Assembly: GCA_017395925.1 (NCBI GenBank) | Contig: JAFQNJ010000003.1 | Location: 1-64,000, forward strand | Source of the DNA: Ruminococcus sp. | Lineage (GTDB): Bacteria; Bacillota; Clostridia; Oscillospirales; Acutalibacteraceae | Direction of reading: 5' to 3' | DNA: 64,000 nucleotides | Shown here: in pieces, positions 33,293 through 42,551 of the stretch | Numbering within the stretch: the stretch's first letter is position 1 | Layout: every line of letters starts with the position of its first letter | Program-made: the position numbers and the translations under genes | The notes under the pieces: model-generated | What the model saw: the letters and a program-made list of their open reading frames with translations, nothing else | Told to the model about the DNA's origin: nothing | Database searches by the model: none

Positions 33293-34026
33293 TGGAATTT
33301 ATTACAGTTTATTGGTGGAGAATACTGATTTCAGCAGTTGTTTCCTATTTACTGGGAAGCTTCAGCTTTGCGATTATTTTTACTAAACTTGCAAAGAATC
33401 AGGATGTCAGAACTATGGGTTCAGGCAACGCAGGCTTTACCAACGTTCTTAGAAGTGTGGGTGTGGTTCCTGCGATATTTACTTTTGCGTTTGACTGCCT
33501 CAAGGGCATTATTGCAATGCTTTTTACTATGTGGCTTTTCGGACTTGATGTTGATGCCGCTACTCAGAGTATTTCCGAAGCATCGAAATATGAGTATCTT
33601 ACTATCGCCAAGTGCCTGGCAGGAATGTTCTGCGTTCTCGGTCACAGCTTCCCTGTTTTCTTCGGATTCAGAGGAGGCAAGGGTGTCACTACTATGGCTG
33701 GTATACTCCTCATAATTGACCCTATGCCATGGATGCTGGTGCTGAATCTGGCGGTGTTCCTTGTGTTCTTCCTTGCCACAAAAATCATCTCTGTGGGCTC
33801 CCTTGCTTGCACAGTATCTGTACCTGTGTGGCACTTCGTGATGACTTATTTCTTTATTTATAAGCCGTCGCTTGAAACCTCAGAACCCTACAGTATGACC
33901 TATGTATGGGTGACAACAGCCATTATGTTCCTTATAGGTCTATTTGTAGCAATTCTCCACAGACAGAACATCAAACGTCTTATACGCGGCGAAGAAAAGA
34001 AAATTAAAGCCAAGAAGAAGGCATGA
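33292..34026 (+). CDS. plsY: Glycerol-3-phosphate acyltransferase PlsY
   Basis: 244 aa with about five membrane helices; ATG 33292 overlaps the der stop (TAATG). The three PlsY motifs are seen: GSFSFAIIFTKL, GSGNAGFTNVLR (glycerol-phosphate site), and GHSFPVFFGFRGGKGV. It makes lysophosphatidic acid from acyl-phosphate at the membrane. The der-plsY order is common in Firmicutes. An insert of about 20 residues between helices 2 and 3 (near DVDAATQSISEASKYEY) makes it longer than usual. Confidence 0.96.
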   Translation: MEFITVYWWRILISAVVSYLLGSFSFAIIFTKLAKNQDVRTMGSGNAGFTNVLRSVGVVPAIFTFAFDCLKGIIAMLFTMWLFGLDVDAATQSISEASKYEYLTIAKCLAGMFCVLGHSFPVFFGFRGGKGVTTMAGILLIIDPMPWMLVLNLAVFLVFFLATKIISVGSLACTVSVPVWHFVMTYFFIYKPSLETSEPYSMTYVWVTTAIMFLIGLFVAILHRQNIKRLIRGEEKKIKAKKKA

Positions 34027-34053
34027 GTTTTTATATTGAATAAAGCTTACCTG

Positions 34054-34097
34054 AAGACAGCAAAGTCCCTTGAAAACTTTGCTGTCTTTTTGCTTTA
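34054..34097 (+). terminator. Terminator of der-plsY
   Basis: AAGACAGCAAAGT (34054-34066) pairs with ACTTTGCTGTCTT (34076-34088), perfect 13-bp stem, followed by TTTTGCTTT. Confidence 0.9.
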
Positions 34098-34164
34098 ATG
34101 ATGAGAATTAATCGTATATTCCGTTTTTGATAATGAAGAACTCATTAAGGTTTCTTTAATACTA

Positions 34165-34192
34165 TTGCATATTTATTTGTAGGATGTATAAT
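34165..34192 (+). promoter_or_regulatory. Sigma-A promoter of the YwaF-like gene
   Basis: TTGCAT (34165-34170), 16 bp, TATAAT (34187-34192), 37 nt before the TTG start. Confidence 0.65.
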
Positions 34193-34229
34193 TGAGTTAT
34201 GCGAAATTTTAGTAGTGGGGGAGAATTAC

Positions 34230-35051
34230 TTGGAATTCTGGGGAAGGTTGATTGAAATACTGGATGCCGATATGCAGACACCGAAAATGTACGGATGGTT
34301 TCATCTGTTTTTCTTTGCACTTTCTGTAGTATCGGGCATATTTCTCTGTAAACTCAAAAAGAACGGTGAAGAGAATTTTACACGACGTCTGTTATTGGTA
34401 ACATCTGTTGTTCCCATAGTGCTTGAGGTATACAAACAGTTTAACTATACATTCAGCTACGACGGCACAGTTATCACGGCAGATTATCAATGGTATGCGT
34501 TTCCTTTTCAGTTCTGTTCCACACCTATGTATATCGGTCTTCTTGCAGGAGTTGTGAAAAACCGAAAAATACACGACGCTTTGTGCGCATATCTTGCAAC
34601 CTTTGCTTTGTTTGCAGGACTATGTGTAATGTTCTATCCCGCACAGGTGTTTATTTCTACCATTGGCATCAATATCCAGACCATGATATGCCACGGACTT
34701 ATGATTACGGTAGGCATCTACCTTTGGGGTTCGGGATATGTGAAGGCGGAGCACAAAACTATTCTGAAGGCAATTCCTGCTTTTGTTGCCTGCCTGCTTA
34801 TTGCCTTTGTAATGAATGAGGTTGCATATTTCAGCGGACTGCTGGAGAGAGAAACCTTCAATATGTTTTTCATCAGCCCTCATTGTGAGCCGTCACTTCC
34901 TGTTTATTCCCTCGTTCAGGCAGTGGTGCCTTATCCCTGGTGTTTGTTTATTTATGTTGCGGCTTTTTCAGCAGCAGCTTACATAATCCTGCTCATTGTG
35001 ATGGGTATAAAGCGACTTATAGATGCTGTCAGCAGAAGACAAGCGAATTGA
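34230..35051 (+). CDS. YwaF-like integral membrane protein
   Basis: 273 aa from TTG 34230, 7 nt after GGGGGAG; GTG 34215 is in frame but sits in the ribosome site. It has about seven membrane helices. The pattern (MYGWFHLFFFALSVVSGIFL, YQWYAFPFQFCSTPMYIGLL, ending CLFIYVAAFSAAAYIILLI) fits the uncharacterised YwaF/TIGR02206 family, distantly related to TMEM164. No function is established. It is monocistronic, between its own promoter and terminator. Confidence 0.75.
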   Translation: MEFWGRLIEILDADMQTPKMYGWFHLFFFALSVVSGIFLCKLKKNGEENFTRRLLLVTSVVPIVLEVYKQFNYTFSYDGTVITADYQWYAFPFQFCSTPMYIGLLAGVVKNRKIHDALCAYLATFALFAGLCVMFYPAQVFISTIGINIQTMICHGLMITVGIYLWGSGYVKAEHKTILKAIPAFVACLLIAFVMNEVAYFSGLLERETFNMFFISPHCEPSLPVYSLVQAVVPYPWCLFIYVAAFSAAAYIILLIVMGIKRLIDAVSRRQAN

Positions 35052-35103
35052 AAGATTGATGCGGCATCGGACAATACCGATTAACTCTTGAAATTAAAAA
35101 CGT

Positions 35104-35140
35104 CAAAAAACCGTACAGTTTTCTGTTCGGTTTTTTCTTT
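35104..35140 (+). terminator. Terminator of the YwaF-like gene
   Basis: AAAAAACCGTACAG pairs with CTGTTCGGTTTTTT (35105-35136, one mismatch). A-tract and T-tract flank it. Confidence 0.85.
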
Positions 35141-35150
35141 GCAAAAGACC

Positions 35151-35179
35151 TTGACTATGAGATGTAAAAGTTTTAAAAT
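35151..35179 (+). promoter_or_regulatory. Sigma-A promoter of the HIT-PRT-comEC run
   Basis: TTGACT (35151-35156), 17 bp, TAAAAT (35174-35179), 34 nt before ATG 35214. Confidence 0.7.
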
Positions 35180-35213
35180 TTAAGTAGAATTTTTGCAGTA
35201 AAGGAGAATTTTT

Positions 35214-35555
35214 ATGGACTGCATTTTTTGTAAGATAGTCAGCGGAGATATTCCCTCAAACAAAGTTTATGAGGATGACAAAATCCTTGCTTTCAAGGAT
35301 ATCAATCCCCAGGCACCTGTTCACGTAGTAATTATCCCCAAGGAGCACATCCTCACCTGTGCCAACGATATCAACGAGGACAACAGTGCTATCGTGGGTT
35401 ATATATTCACAAAAATTCCTGAAATCGCAAAGCTCTGCGGTACAGAGGACGGATACAGAATTGTCAACAACTGTGGCGAAAAGGGTGCGCAGACTGTATT
35501 CCACATTCACTTCCATCTTCTTGGCGGAGCACAGCTCAGCGAGAGACTTAACTGA
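35214..35555 (+). CDS. HIT-family nucleotide-binding hydrolase (HinT-like)
   Basis: 113 aa, the usual HinT length, with AAAGGAG before ATG 35214. It starts with CIFCKIVSGDIPSNKVYEDD, where a Cys pair can bind zinc, and ends with the histidine triad FHIHFHLLGG. HinT enzymes split phosphoramidates such as AMP-lysine. It lies 25 nt before a phosphoribosyltransferase gene. Confidence 0.96.
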   Translation: MDCIFCKIVSGDIPSNKVYEDDKILAFKDINPQAPVHVVIIPKEHILTCANDINEDNSAIVGYIFTKIPEIAKLCGTEDGYRIVNNCGEKGAQTVFHIHFHLLGGAQLSERLN

Positions 35556-35580
35556 TGAAGCGGGATAAGGAGACGGTATT

Positions 35581-36120
35581 ATGAGTAAAACATATAAAAT
35601 GACTATTGCAGGATGCGAGAGAGAGCTTGAGCTGTTTCCTGTAAGCGATACACTTGATATCGCTGCATTTATACTTTTCGATGACGTTGAGATTACCGAG
35701 AAATCTGCAGAGGCACTGCTGAAAATTTGTCCCGAACACGACGTTGTGCTGACTGCAGAGGCAAAGTCAATTCCCCTTGCCTACGAGTTTGCCCGTCAGG
35801 GATGCGGCAGATATGTTGTTGCCAGAAAAGGTCTCAAGGTGTATATGAGAGAACCTTTGAGTGTTACCGTTAAGTCCATTACTACAGCGGCTGAACAGAC
35901 ACTCCATCTTGGAGAGCGTGAAATCAACGCTATACGAGGAAAGAAAGTCCTCATTGTTGACGATGTTATTTCCACAGGTGCAAGTCTCGATGCTATGGAG
36001 AAACTTGTTGAGGCTGCAGGAGGCATCATTGTAGGCAAGGCTGCAGTACTTGCAGAGGGGGATGCCGCAGACCGCGACGACATTATTTTCCTTGAGAAGC
36101 TTCCTCTTTTCTTTAAGTAA
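35581..36120 (+). CDS. Adenine-phosphoribosyltransferase-like protein
   Basis: 179 aa. The PRPP-binding loop VLIVDDVISTGASLDAM is intact, and VVLTAEAKSIPLAYEFAR and YVVARKGLKVYM follow the layout of adenine phosphoribosyltransferases. The N-terminus differs from Apt itself, so the base is uncertain; some relatives are regulators without base specificity. It is probably co-transcribed with the HIT gene and comEC. Confidence 0.85.
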   Translation: MSKTYKMTIAGCERELELFPVSDTLDIAAFILFDDVEITEKSAEALLKICPEHDVVLTAEAKSIPLAYEFARQGCGRYVVARKGLKVYMREPLSVTVKSITTAAEQTLHLGEREINAIRGKKVLIVDDVISTGASLDAMEKLVEAAGGIIVGKAAVLAEGDAADRDDIIFLEKLPLFFK

Positions 36121-36148
36121 ACAATTATATTTTAAGGATTGATTTAGT

Positions 36149-38305
36149 ATGAAACGGCTGATGGCATTGCTTGGGTTTACTTCATTTGCAGTGCTGTTAG
36201 CCGTTCTTTTCTTTGGAATATCTTCAGCACCGTATATAGCTCTGATATCTGTAATGTTGTTTGCAGTATCTATGTTAATCCCGAGAGTTCGCAGGGACAA
36301 AACTATACCGATTGCTTTTGCGGCGGCATTTGTGGCGGTTATGTGGATTTTTGCATATACAAACATCATGATACTTCCCGTCTTTGATGCGTATTCGGTA
36401 CAAAGCGCCGATATTTGCGTGGAACAGCTTCGTCCTGTTTATACTCTCAACGGATACTATTGCTATGAAGGAGAAATTCTTGAAGCGGATGGAAAGGATG
36501 TAAACTCTAAAATAATTATTCACAGCGAGGATTATATTCCATCGGAGCCCTATGACAAATTAATTTTTCGTTGTGACTTGGGAGGTACTCAGTATTCTTC
36601 AAACCTTTCAAAAGGAATATATCTTGAGACCTATATTTTTGAAGACCATCCCGTTACAGTAACAGCGGACAGCAACAAGCCGCCTATGTATTATGTACAG
36701 AAACTGAATGGTGCGTTGCGGCAAGGTTTGTTTATGGAACTTGATAAAGATGCCGCCGCCTTTTCCTCGGCAATGCTTCTGGGTGATAAGTACTCTGTAG
36801 ACTCTGAAGTGAAAGAACTTTTCCGTGCATCGGGAATATCTCATATTACGGTGGTGTCGGGGCTTCATCTGTCAGTGATTGCTTTTGTTGTTAAGTCGCT
36901 TCTGGACAGGGTGATTAACAAACGGTGGATTTCGGGTGTTGTTACCATCGGATGCTTGATTCTGTTTGCTGCTCTTACGGGTTTTGGTTTCTCTGTTATG
37001 AGAGCACTTGTGCTTCAGTCGGTATTCATAGCAGGAGGTTTATTCAGACGCAAATCGGATTCTTTGAACTTTCTGGGACTTGCGGCATTGTTTATTCTGA
37101 TTCCGTGTCCCTATGCGGCAGGGGATATAGGAATGCAGTTATCTTTTCTCTCCACATTAGGAATTATATTGTGGAGTAATAAGATTACGGCATTTATAAT
37201 GGAGCGGCTGTCAAAAATAAAGTTTGCTTCCAAAGTTGAGGGTTTTGTTAATGCTTTTTCTGCGTCCCTGTGTGCATCTGTCTGGACATTTCCCGTTACG
37301 ATTTTCGTATTCGGCAGTGTCTCTACTGCGGGTTTGGCAATCAATATGGTTGTGGTGCCTTTGCTCACGCCTTTAATTGTGTTGGTGATGCTCTGCTCGG
37401 TAACGCATTATATTGCATTCCTGCCTTTTATTGCAGATTCCATAGCCGTTGTTATCAACCTTGCTTATGATGCACTGATATTCTTATGCAGGTTTATGAC
37501 CGGACTTCCGTATTCGTATCTGCGAATTGATGACGCTTATTTTGTGCTTTGGCTTTGTTCTTCAATATTGCTTCTGGCGATAGCCAATATCTTTGGCAAA
37601 AAGCGCGCTTACATCCTTGCGGTTTTGTGTTCTGTAATGATACTTCTGGTGTCCTCCTCCTGCTTTAATATTTCAAAAGAAAATACACTCTTACTTAAAT
37701 TCGCAGACACGGGCAGAGGTTATTCTCTTATTGCAGAGACCGCTTCGGATTATGTGGTGCTGGCAGGAAACGGCAGTCGGGAGAAGGTGTATTTGCTGGA
37801 GAAAGAACTGAGTTATATGAAAAGCTCTGCGGGAAATCTGTATATTAATTCTGGCGGCAAATACAGTGATATTTATGAAGAAAAAATCCGTTCTTTGTTT
37901 GACTATAATCACATTTTGAGGTATGATAAAGATATATCGAAAATAGAGTATTGTGATGATGGCGGGTCGGCATATTATGAGACCCTCAGCGTTACTCTGC
38001 GAGACAACGTAAAACTTGAACTTATAAGCGGCAAAGAATGCCTTTATGAGTATCTTCTTGCAGGTGACAAGGAGGTTTTAATCCTTACGGATAATGCGGA
38101 TATCGCAGAGATTCCTCTTGATTTTCGCAGTCCCGACATACTGATTGCACGGTGTGTTCCCGATAATCTCCATCTTCTCAGAATACATACGCTGATAGTT
38201 CCAGGTGAAGATTACACCGCCCATGCTGTGGCAGAGGTTTGCGCACCCGTGTGTCGTGAGATAATCGTTGGTGCTGATAAATATAAAATAGATCTAAAGA
38301 GTTGA
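36149..38305 (+). CDS. ComEC/Rec2-family DNA-uptake channel protein
   Basis: 718 aa with an N-terminal membrane pair, an OB-like extracellular part (residues about 80-190) and the Competence domain (about 210-480) with the signature HITVVSGLHLSVIAF and many helices (MRALVLQSVFIAGGLFRRKSD). The C-terminal 200 residues sit where the metallo-beta-lactamase domain of ComEC lies, but no HxHxDH zinc motif is seen (KFADTGRGYSLIAETASDYV appears instead), so this domain seems degenerate. ComEC carries single-stranded DNA across the membrane. It lies 10 nt before holA, a known pairing. Confidence 0.88.
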   Translation: MKRLMALLGFTSFAVLLAVLFFGISSAPYIALISVMLFAVSMLIPRVRRDKTIPIAFAAAFVAVMWIFAYTNIMILPVFDAYSVQSADICVEQLRPVYTLNGYYCYEGEILEADGKDVNSKIIIHSEDYIPSEPYDKLIFRCDLGGTQYSSNLSKGIYLETYIFEDHPVTVTADSNKPPMYYVQKLNGALRQGLFMELDKDAAAFSSAMLLGDKYSVDSEVKELFRASGISHITVVSGLHLSVIAFVVKSLLDRVINKRWISGVVTIGCLILFAALTGFGFSVMRALVLQSVFIAGGLFRRKSDSLNFLGLAALFILIPCPYAAGDIGMQLSFLSTLGIILWSNKITAFIMERLSKIKFASKVEGFVNAFSASLCASVWTFPVTIFVFGSVSTAGLAINMVVVPLLTPLIVLVMLCSVTHYIAFLPFIADSIAVVINLAYDALIFLCRFMTGLPYSYLRIDDAYFVLWLCSSILLLAIANIFGKKRAYILAVLCSVMILLVSSSCFNISKENTLLLKFADTGRGYSLIAETASDYVVLAGNGSREKVYLLEKELSYMKSSAGNLYINSGGKYSDIYEEKIRSLFDYNHILRYDKDISKIEYCDDGGSAYYETLSVTLRDNVKLELISGKECLYEYLLAGDKEVLILTDNADIAEIPLDFRSPDILIARCVPDNLHLLRIHTLIVPGEDYTAHAVAEVCAPVCREIIVGADKYKIDLKS

Positions 38306-38315
38306 GGTGAGAGAT

Positions 38316-39404
38316 ATGGCACGTCTTGATGAAAAAAGCCTCAAGAAGCATATTTCCTCAAAAAAATTCAATAATATATATGTTCTTTTCGGTGACGAAA
38401 AATATCTTGTGAAGTTTTACACAAAAGAACTGGTAACTGCTGTAGTGGGCAAAGAACCGCCCGAGTTTTCGTTTCATGAGTTTGCATCTCTGCCTGACTT
38501 GAATCAGCTTTCGGCGGCGGTGGGTGCTGTTGCCTTTATGACTGAGTATAACTGTGTTCTTGTGAGAGATATGAACATCACAAAGTATTCTCAGGATGAA
38601 TACAAATCGCTTCTTGAAATCATTAATAACGTACCCGATACAACGGTGCTGATATTTACCTATCCTACAAAGGATGGGGACGAAAAGGCAGCAGCTTCCG
38701 ATGACGGCGAGTCAAAAGGCAGAAAAGTAAGTTTCAAGGCATTTTGCACAGCCGTTGATAAAGTGGGTGTGGTTGCTGAGATTAATATGCGTTCTGCAAC
38801 TGCACTTGAGCATCAGGTTGCCTCATGGGCAGACAAGCAGGGCAAAAAAATCTCTCTGCCCGTGGCATCAAGAATTATCTACTGTTGCGGCACGGATTTG
38901 CAGACATTAAGCACCGAGCTCTCAAAGCTTTGTGCATACGCAGGAGATGCTGATGAAATCACCGCCGATATGGTGGACAAAATTGTGACAAAAAAACTTG
39001 AAGCCAAGGTTTATGATATGGTTGATAACGTAATCTATGATAACCTTGACAAAGCACTCAGCGAGCTTTACCAGTTGTTTGCACAGAGAGAAGACCCCAG
39101 AGATATTCTGAGGATTCTCGGCTTTTCCTATGTGGATTTGTACAGAGCCCGAGTTACCCTTGAGTCAGGCACTACTATGAAAGAAACCGCTGATTTCTTC
39201 AAATACGGAGGTCGTGCCTGGGTGCTCAATAAGGCAACGAAAAAGGCGGAGAGGTTGTCAACCAACGCTTTGAGAGAAAGTATTTCAGCTATTGCGGATT
39301 TAAGTGAAAAGTTCAATTCAGTCTCCCTGAACGAGGAGGCATCTCTGGAGAAGCTCATAGCGACTCTTTCCATAATCGCAAGACGGGAGAGGGACTATGC
39401 TTAA
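38316..39404 (+). CDS. holA: DNA polymerase III subunit delta
   Basis: 362 aa from ATG 38316 (GAGGTGAG just upstream; GTG 38307 lies within it). The N-terminus YVLFGDEKYLVKFYTKEL is the degenerate AAA+ P-loop region typical of delta, followed by VLIFTYPTKDG and the lid/collar domains (FAQREDPRDILRILGFSYVD). Delta opens the sliding clamp. The order comEC-holA is conserved in Firmicutes. It overlaps rnmV by 8 nt. Confidence 0.93.
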   Translation: MARLDEKSLKKHISSKKFNNIYVLFGDEKYLVKFYTKELVTAVVGKEPPEFSFHEFASLPDLNQLSAAVGAVAFMTEYNCVLVRDMNITKYSQDEYKSLLEIINNVPDTTVLIFTYPTKDGDEKAAASDDGESKGRKVSFKAFCTAVDKVGVVAEINMRSATALEHQVASWADKQGKKISLPVASRIIYCCGTDLQTLSTELSKLCAYAGDADEITADMVDKIVTKKLEAKVYDMVDNVIYDNLDKALSELYQLFAQREDPRDILRILGFSYVDLYRARVTLESGTTMKETADFFKYGGRAWVLNKATKKAERLSTNALRESISAIADLSEKFNSVSLNEEASLEKLIATLSIIARRERDYA

Positions 39405-39984
39405 AATCAGAGAAGCTGTTATTGTTGAAGGAAAATACGATAAGCAAAGGCTCAAAGAGATTGTGGATGCTCCCATAATCACAACCTCGGGCTTTCGGAT
39501 TTTCAAGGATAAAGAAAAGCAGAGTTTAATCAGAACTCTTGCGAAAGAGCGTGGAATACTTGTTATGACCGACAGCGACTCCGCTGGCGGAGTTATCCGA
39601 AACTTTCTCAAAGGAATCGTGCCTGAATCCCAGATTAAGCAGTGCTACGTTCCTCTGATATCGGGCAAGGAGAAACGTAAAGCAGCTCCCTCTAAAGAGA
39701 ATTTACTGGGAGTAGAGGGAATAGATGCACAGACGCTGAAAGAGGCACTCATCCGTTGCGGTGTTGTGGTGGGAGAGGAGACGGCAAAAACTTCAGAGCC
39801 TCCTATTACAAAGACCGAGCTGTTTGAATGGGGCCTTTCAGGCAGAGACAATTCCGCCGAACTCAGACAGAAACTTCTGGCAGATTTGGGTCTTCCGCTG
39901 TATTTATCCTGCAACTCTATGCTGGAAATTATAAATTCTTTGTATACGCGAAAAGAAATCCTTGACAAAATAGAAAAGCTGTAA
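39397..39984 (+). CDS. rnmV: Ribonuclease M5
   Basis: 195 aa from ATG 39397. It is a Toprim enzyme: AVIVEGKYDKQRL (catalytic Glu), VMTDSDSAGGVIR (Asp-x-Asp) and the RNase M5 segment HAP-like RKAAPSKENLLGVEG. It matures 5S rRNA. In most Firmicutes it stands beside ksgA; here it overlaps the end of holA instead, with no ksgA after it. Confidence 0.93.
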   Translation: MLKIREAVIVEGKYDKQRLKEIVDAPIITTSGFRIFKDKEKQSLIRTLAKERGILVMTDSDSAGGVIRNFLKGIVPESQIKQCYVPLISGKEKRKAAPSKENLLGVEGIDAQTLKEALIRCGVVVGEETAKTSEPPITKTELFEWGLSGRDNSAELRQKLLADLGLPLYLSCNSMLEIINSLYTRKEILDKIEKL

Positions 39985-39990
39985 TATAAT
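39962..39990 (+). promoter_or_regulatory. Consensus promoter of rubrerythrin
   Basis: TTGACA (39962-39967), 17 bp, TATAAT (39985-39990), full consensus. The -35 lies within the end of rnmV; 61 nt separate the -10 from ATG 40052. Confidence 0.88.
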
Positions 39991-40051
39991 TTATTTGTAT
40001 AAAAACAGTAACGATTACTGATTTTAATAATTTTGATTTTGAGGTGTTATT

Positions 40052-40585
40052 ATGAATTTAAAAGGTTCAAAAACAGAAGCTAATCTTCAGGCTGCTTTCG
40101 CAGGTGAATCCCAGGCAAGAAATAAGTACACATACTTTGCTTCCAAGGCTCGCAAAGAGGGCTATGTTCAGATAGCTCAGATTTTCGAGGAGACTGCATC
40201 AAACGAGAAAGAGCACGCAAAGCTCTGGTTCAAGCATCTTGACGGTATCGGCTCCACAGCTCAGAACCTTGCAGCAGCTGCTGAGGGCGAGAACTACGAG
40301 TGGACAGATATGTATGCTACCTTTGCAAAAGAGGCAAGAGAAGAAGGCTTTATCGATATTGCAGAGCAGTTTGAGAGCGTTGCAAAAATCGAGAAGGCTC
40401 ACGAGGAGCGTTATCGCAAGCTTCTCCAGAACGTAACAGAGGGCGAAGTATTCAAGAAGGGTTCCATCGTTATCTGGGAGTGCTCCAACTGTGGCCATAT
40501 CGTTATCGGCACAGAGGCACCCGAGGTTTGCCCCGTATGCTTCCATCCCCAGGCTTACTTCAAGATTAAGGCTGAGAACTATTAA
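40052..40585 (+). CDS. Rubrerythrin
   Basis: 177 aa. The diiron ferritin-like domain has [18 protein letters not shown] (first Glu ligand), [15 protein letters not shown] (Glu-x2-His), [18 protein letters not shown] and [12 protein letters not shown]. The rubredoxin-like tail has two Cys-x2-Cys knuckles ([10 protein letters not shown] and CPVCFHPQ). It reduces peroxide in strict anaerobes. It is monocistronic with a strong promoter and terminator, suggesting high expression. Confidence 0.97.
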   Translation: MNLKGSKTEANLQAAFAGESQARNKYTYFASKARKEGYVQIAQIFEETASNEKEHAKLWFKHLDGIGSTAQNLAAAAEGENYEWTDMYATFAKEAREEGFIDIAEQFESVAKIEKAHEERYRKLLQNVTEGEVFKKGSIVIWECSNCGHIVIGTEAPEVCPVCFHPQAYFKIKAENY

Positions 40586-40606
40586 TCTGAAAATTAACTT
40601 GCATTT

Positions 40607-40636
40607 AAGGATGTGCTTTGTGCACATCCTTTTTTG
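40607..40636 (+). terminator. Terminator of rubrerythrin
   Basis: AAGGATGTGC (40607-40616) pairs with GCACATCCTT (40622-40631), followed by TTTTTG. Confidence 0.92.
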
Positions 40637-40678
40637 TATTTCTCTTTACAATCTGGAGAGAATATTCTCGGTGATAAA

Positions 40679-41074
40679 ATGGTAACTAAAGTTTTTCGGA
40701 GTGTTGTTGTTTTCCTGTTCGGAGGATTTTTCTACGGATTACTTGAGGTGATCTGGAGGGGTTATACCCACATATCAATGGTGATTACCGGGGGAGGATG
40801 CTTCCTGATTCTTGTGAAGCTGTTTAGGAATTTTCCAAAACTTTGTCTTGTCAATCGTTTCTTTATATCAGCAGCAGTAATTACCGTCGCTGAATTCATA
40901 GCAGGGGTGCTGGTCAATAAAATACTCAAGCTCGGTGTCTGGGATTACAGCAAGTGTTTTATGAATTTTATGGGTCAGGTTTGCCTGCCCTTTGCATTGC
41001 TTTGGGGGATTCTGGGTGCAGGCTTTGGGTATCTTACGCCGTTTATTGAGAGACACTTTGACAGAATAAAATAA
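40679..41074 (+). CDS. Small membrane protein, possibly of the CmpB permease-like family
   Basis: 131 aa from ATG 40679 (weak GGTGA site). About four membrane helices are seen: RSVVVFLFGGFFYGLLEVIW, MVITGGGCFLILV, FISAAVITVAEFIAGVLVNK and VCLPFALLWGILGAGFGYL. The order and the WDYSK segment recall the putative ABC permease family CmpB (PF06541), whose function is not known. No ABC partner is nearby. Confidence 0.65.
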   Translation: MVTKVFRSVVVFLFGGFFYGLLEVIWRGYTHISMVITGGGCFLILVKLFRNFPKLCLVNRFFISAAVITVAEFIAGVLVNKILKLGVWDYSKCFMNFMGQVCLPFALLWGILGAGFGYLTPFIERHFDRIK

Positions 41075-41075
41075 A

Positions 41076-41115
41076 ATGAGCATCAGAGAACTGAAGGTAG
41101 TTTTCTGATGCTCAT
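41076..41115. terminator. Shared hairpin terminator of two convergent genes
   Basis: ATGAGCATCAGA (41076-41087) pairs with TCTGATGCTCAT (41104-41115), perfect 12 bp, between the small membrane gene and the CNNM-type gene; A/T-rich on both sides. Confidence 0.7.
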
Positions 41116-41119
41116 AAAT

Positions 41120-42382
41120 TTAGTTTTCTGTGTTGTCGGAGATAAGCTCAACCGTAGCTGTATCCACCCGTCTGTCGGTGATGCTGTCAACGGTGATTCT
41201 AAGTCCTTTGTATGTAAAACTTTCTCCGCTTTGGGGCAGGGTGCCCATACTTTCAAAGATAAAACCACCAACGGTTATGCTGTCGGATTCTTCATCTGAA
41301 ATTCTGATATCAAAAAGCTTGAACAATTCATCAAGCTCCATATCTCCCGAAACACGCCACACGTTGTCTGATACACGCTGGCGGTCGGTTTCAATTTCTT
41401 CATCTTCGTCCCAGATTTCACCCACGATTTCTTCCAGAAGGTCTTCCATGGTAACTATGCCCAGTGTTCCGCCGTATTCATCGGTGACAATGGCAATGTG
41501 AAGTCTTCTGCGTCTGAAATCTGAAAGAACGGAGGAGAGCTTCTGTGTCTGAAAGATGAAGTGGGGAGGAGATACAAATTTACTTACAGAGGGAGTCTTA
41601 CCCTCTGCCAGAGCATCAAGGTAATCCCAAGTGTGGAGAATTCCTACAATGTTGTCAATGGTATCCTTGTATACCGGGATACGTGAGAAGCGATGCTCTC
41701 TGATGGTTTTGATAACTTCCTTTTGAGGTGAGTCAATATCAATAGCAACTACATCAACACGAGGTGTCAGAACTTCCATAACAGTAGTTTCGTCGAAATC
41801 CAGCACCGAGCGGACCATTTCGCCTTCCTGTTCCTCAAGCACACCCTGTTCCTCAATGCTCTCAACAATGTATTTGAGTTCATCTTCGGTAACAGTCGAG
41901 CTGTCGCTTTTGACGCGGAATATTTTAAGAGCTATTTTTTTAACTCCGATAAAAATGTGTACAAAGGGTGTGAGCAGAATAATCATTATCTTCAGCGGCA
42001 AAGAAAATGCAAGGGCAATTTTGTCGCTTTTTTCTTTGCCGAGACATTTGGGGATTACTTCGCCGAATGTCAGTACCAGCAGAGTTGTGGCACCTGTTGA
42101 AATAGCCGCACCGTAGTCCTCGGAAATCTCCATACAGACAACTGTAGCCAGCGCCGAGCAACCCAGATTTACAATGTTGTTGAGAATGAGAATTGCAGTC
42201 AGGGTTTTATCGAAGTTTTCAGCTATATCGAGAGCTCTCTTTGCTCGTTTGTTTCCTTCGTCTGCCCATTTCTTGAGTCTTACTGTGCTGACACAGGAGA
42301 AGGCGGTCTCCGAGCAGGAACAGAAGGAAGAGATTGCAATGAGTAAAGCGATAATTATCAGATATGTAATAGTTGTTTCCAC
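41120..42382 (-). CDS. CorC/CNNM-type membrane protein with CBS pair (HlyC/CorC family)
   Basis: 420 aa if started at GTG 42382; AAGGAG lies 12 nt upstream inside a longer open frame, so the ATG at 42421 is unlikely. The DUF21/CNNM membrane domain (about 1-180) has CSCSETAFSCVSTVRLKK and LTFGEVIPKCLGKEKSD. A CBS pair follows (about 195-325), with LTPRVDVVAIDID and TDEYGGTLGIVTMEDLLEE, then a CorC_HlyC C-terminal domain. The family acts in Mg2+ or Co2+ export, with CBS sensing of nucleotides. It is monocistronic. Confidence 0.92.
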   Translation of the reverse strand: METTITYLIIIALLIAISSFCSCSETAFSCVSTVRLKKWADEGNKRAKRALDIAENFDKTLTAILILNNIVNLGCSALATVVCMEISEDYGAAISTGATTLLVLTFGEVIPKCLGKEKSDKIALAFSLPLKIMIILLTPFVHIFIGVKKIALKIFRVKSDSSTVTEDELKYIVESIEEQGVLEEQEGEMVRSVLDFDETTVMEVLTPRVDVVAIDIDSPQKEVIKTIREHRFSRIPVYKDTIDNIVGILHTWDYLDALAEGKTPSVSKFVSPPHFIFQTQKLSSVLSDFRRRRLHIAIVTDEYGGTLGIVTMEDLLEEIVGEIWDEDEEIETDRQRVSDNVWRVSGDMELDELFKLFDIRISDEESDSITVGGFIFESMGTLPQSGESFTYKGLRITVDSITDRRVDTATVELISDNTEN

Positions 42383-42463
42383 TGTGAATATGCACTCCTT
42401 ACTTGTAATAGAATACCACAAAAAGCGGAAACAATATTGTAATAAAGAAATATAATAATATTC

Positions 42464-42492
42464 TTGAAGAATTTACTAAGTAATGATATAAT
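42464..42492 (+). promoter_or_regulatory. Sigma-A promoter of tepA-uppP-ftsK
   Basis: TTGAAG (42464-42469), 17 bp, TATAAT (42487-42492), 60 nt before ATG 42552. Confidence 0.7.
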
Positions 42493-42551
42493 ATTAATAA
42501 TTATATACATTATATTGTGCCTTATGCAAAAACTATACCGAGGTGCATATA

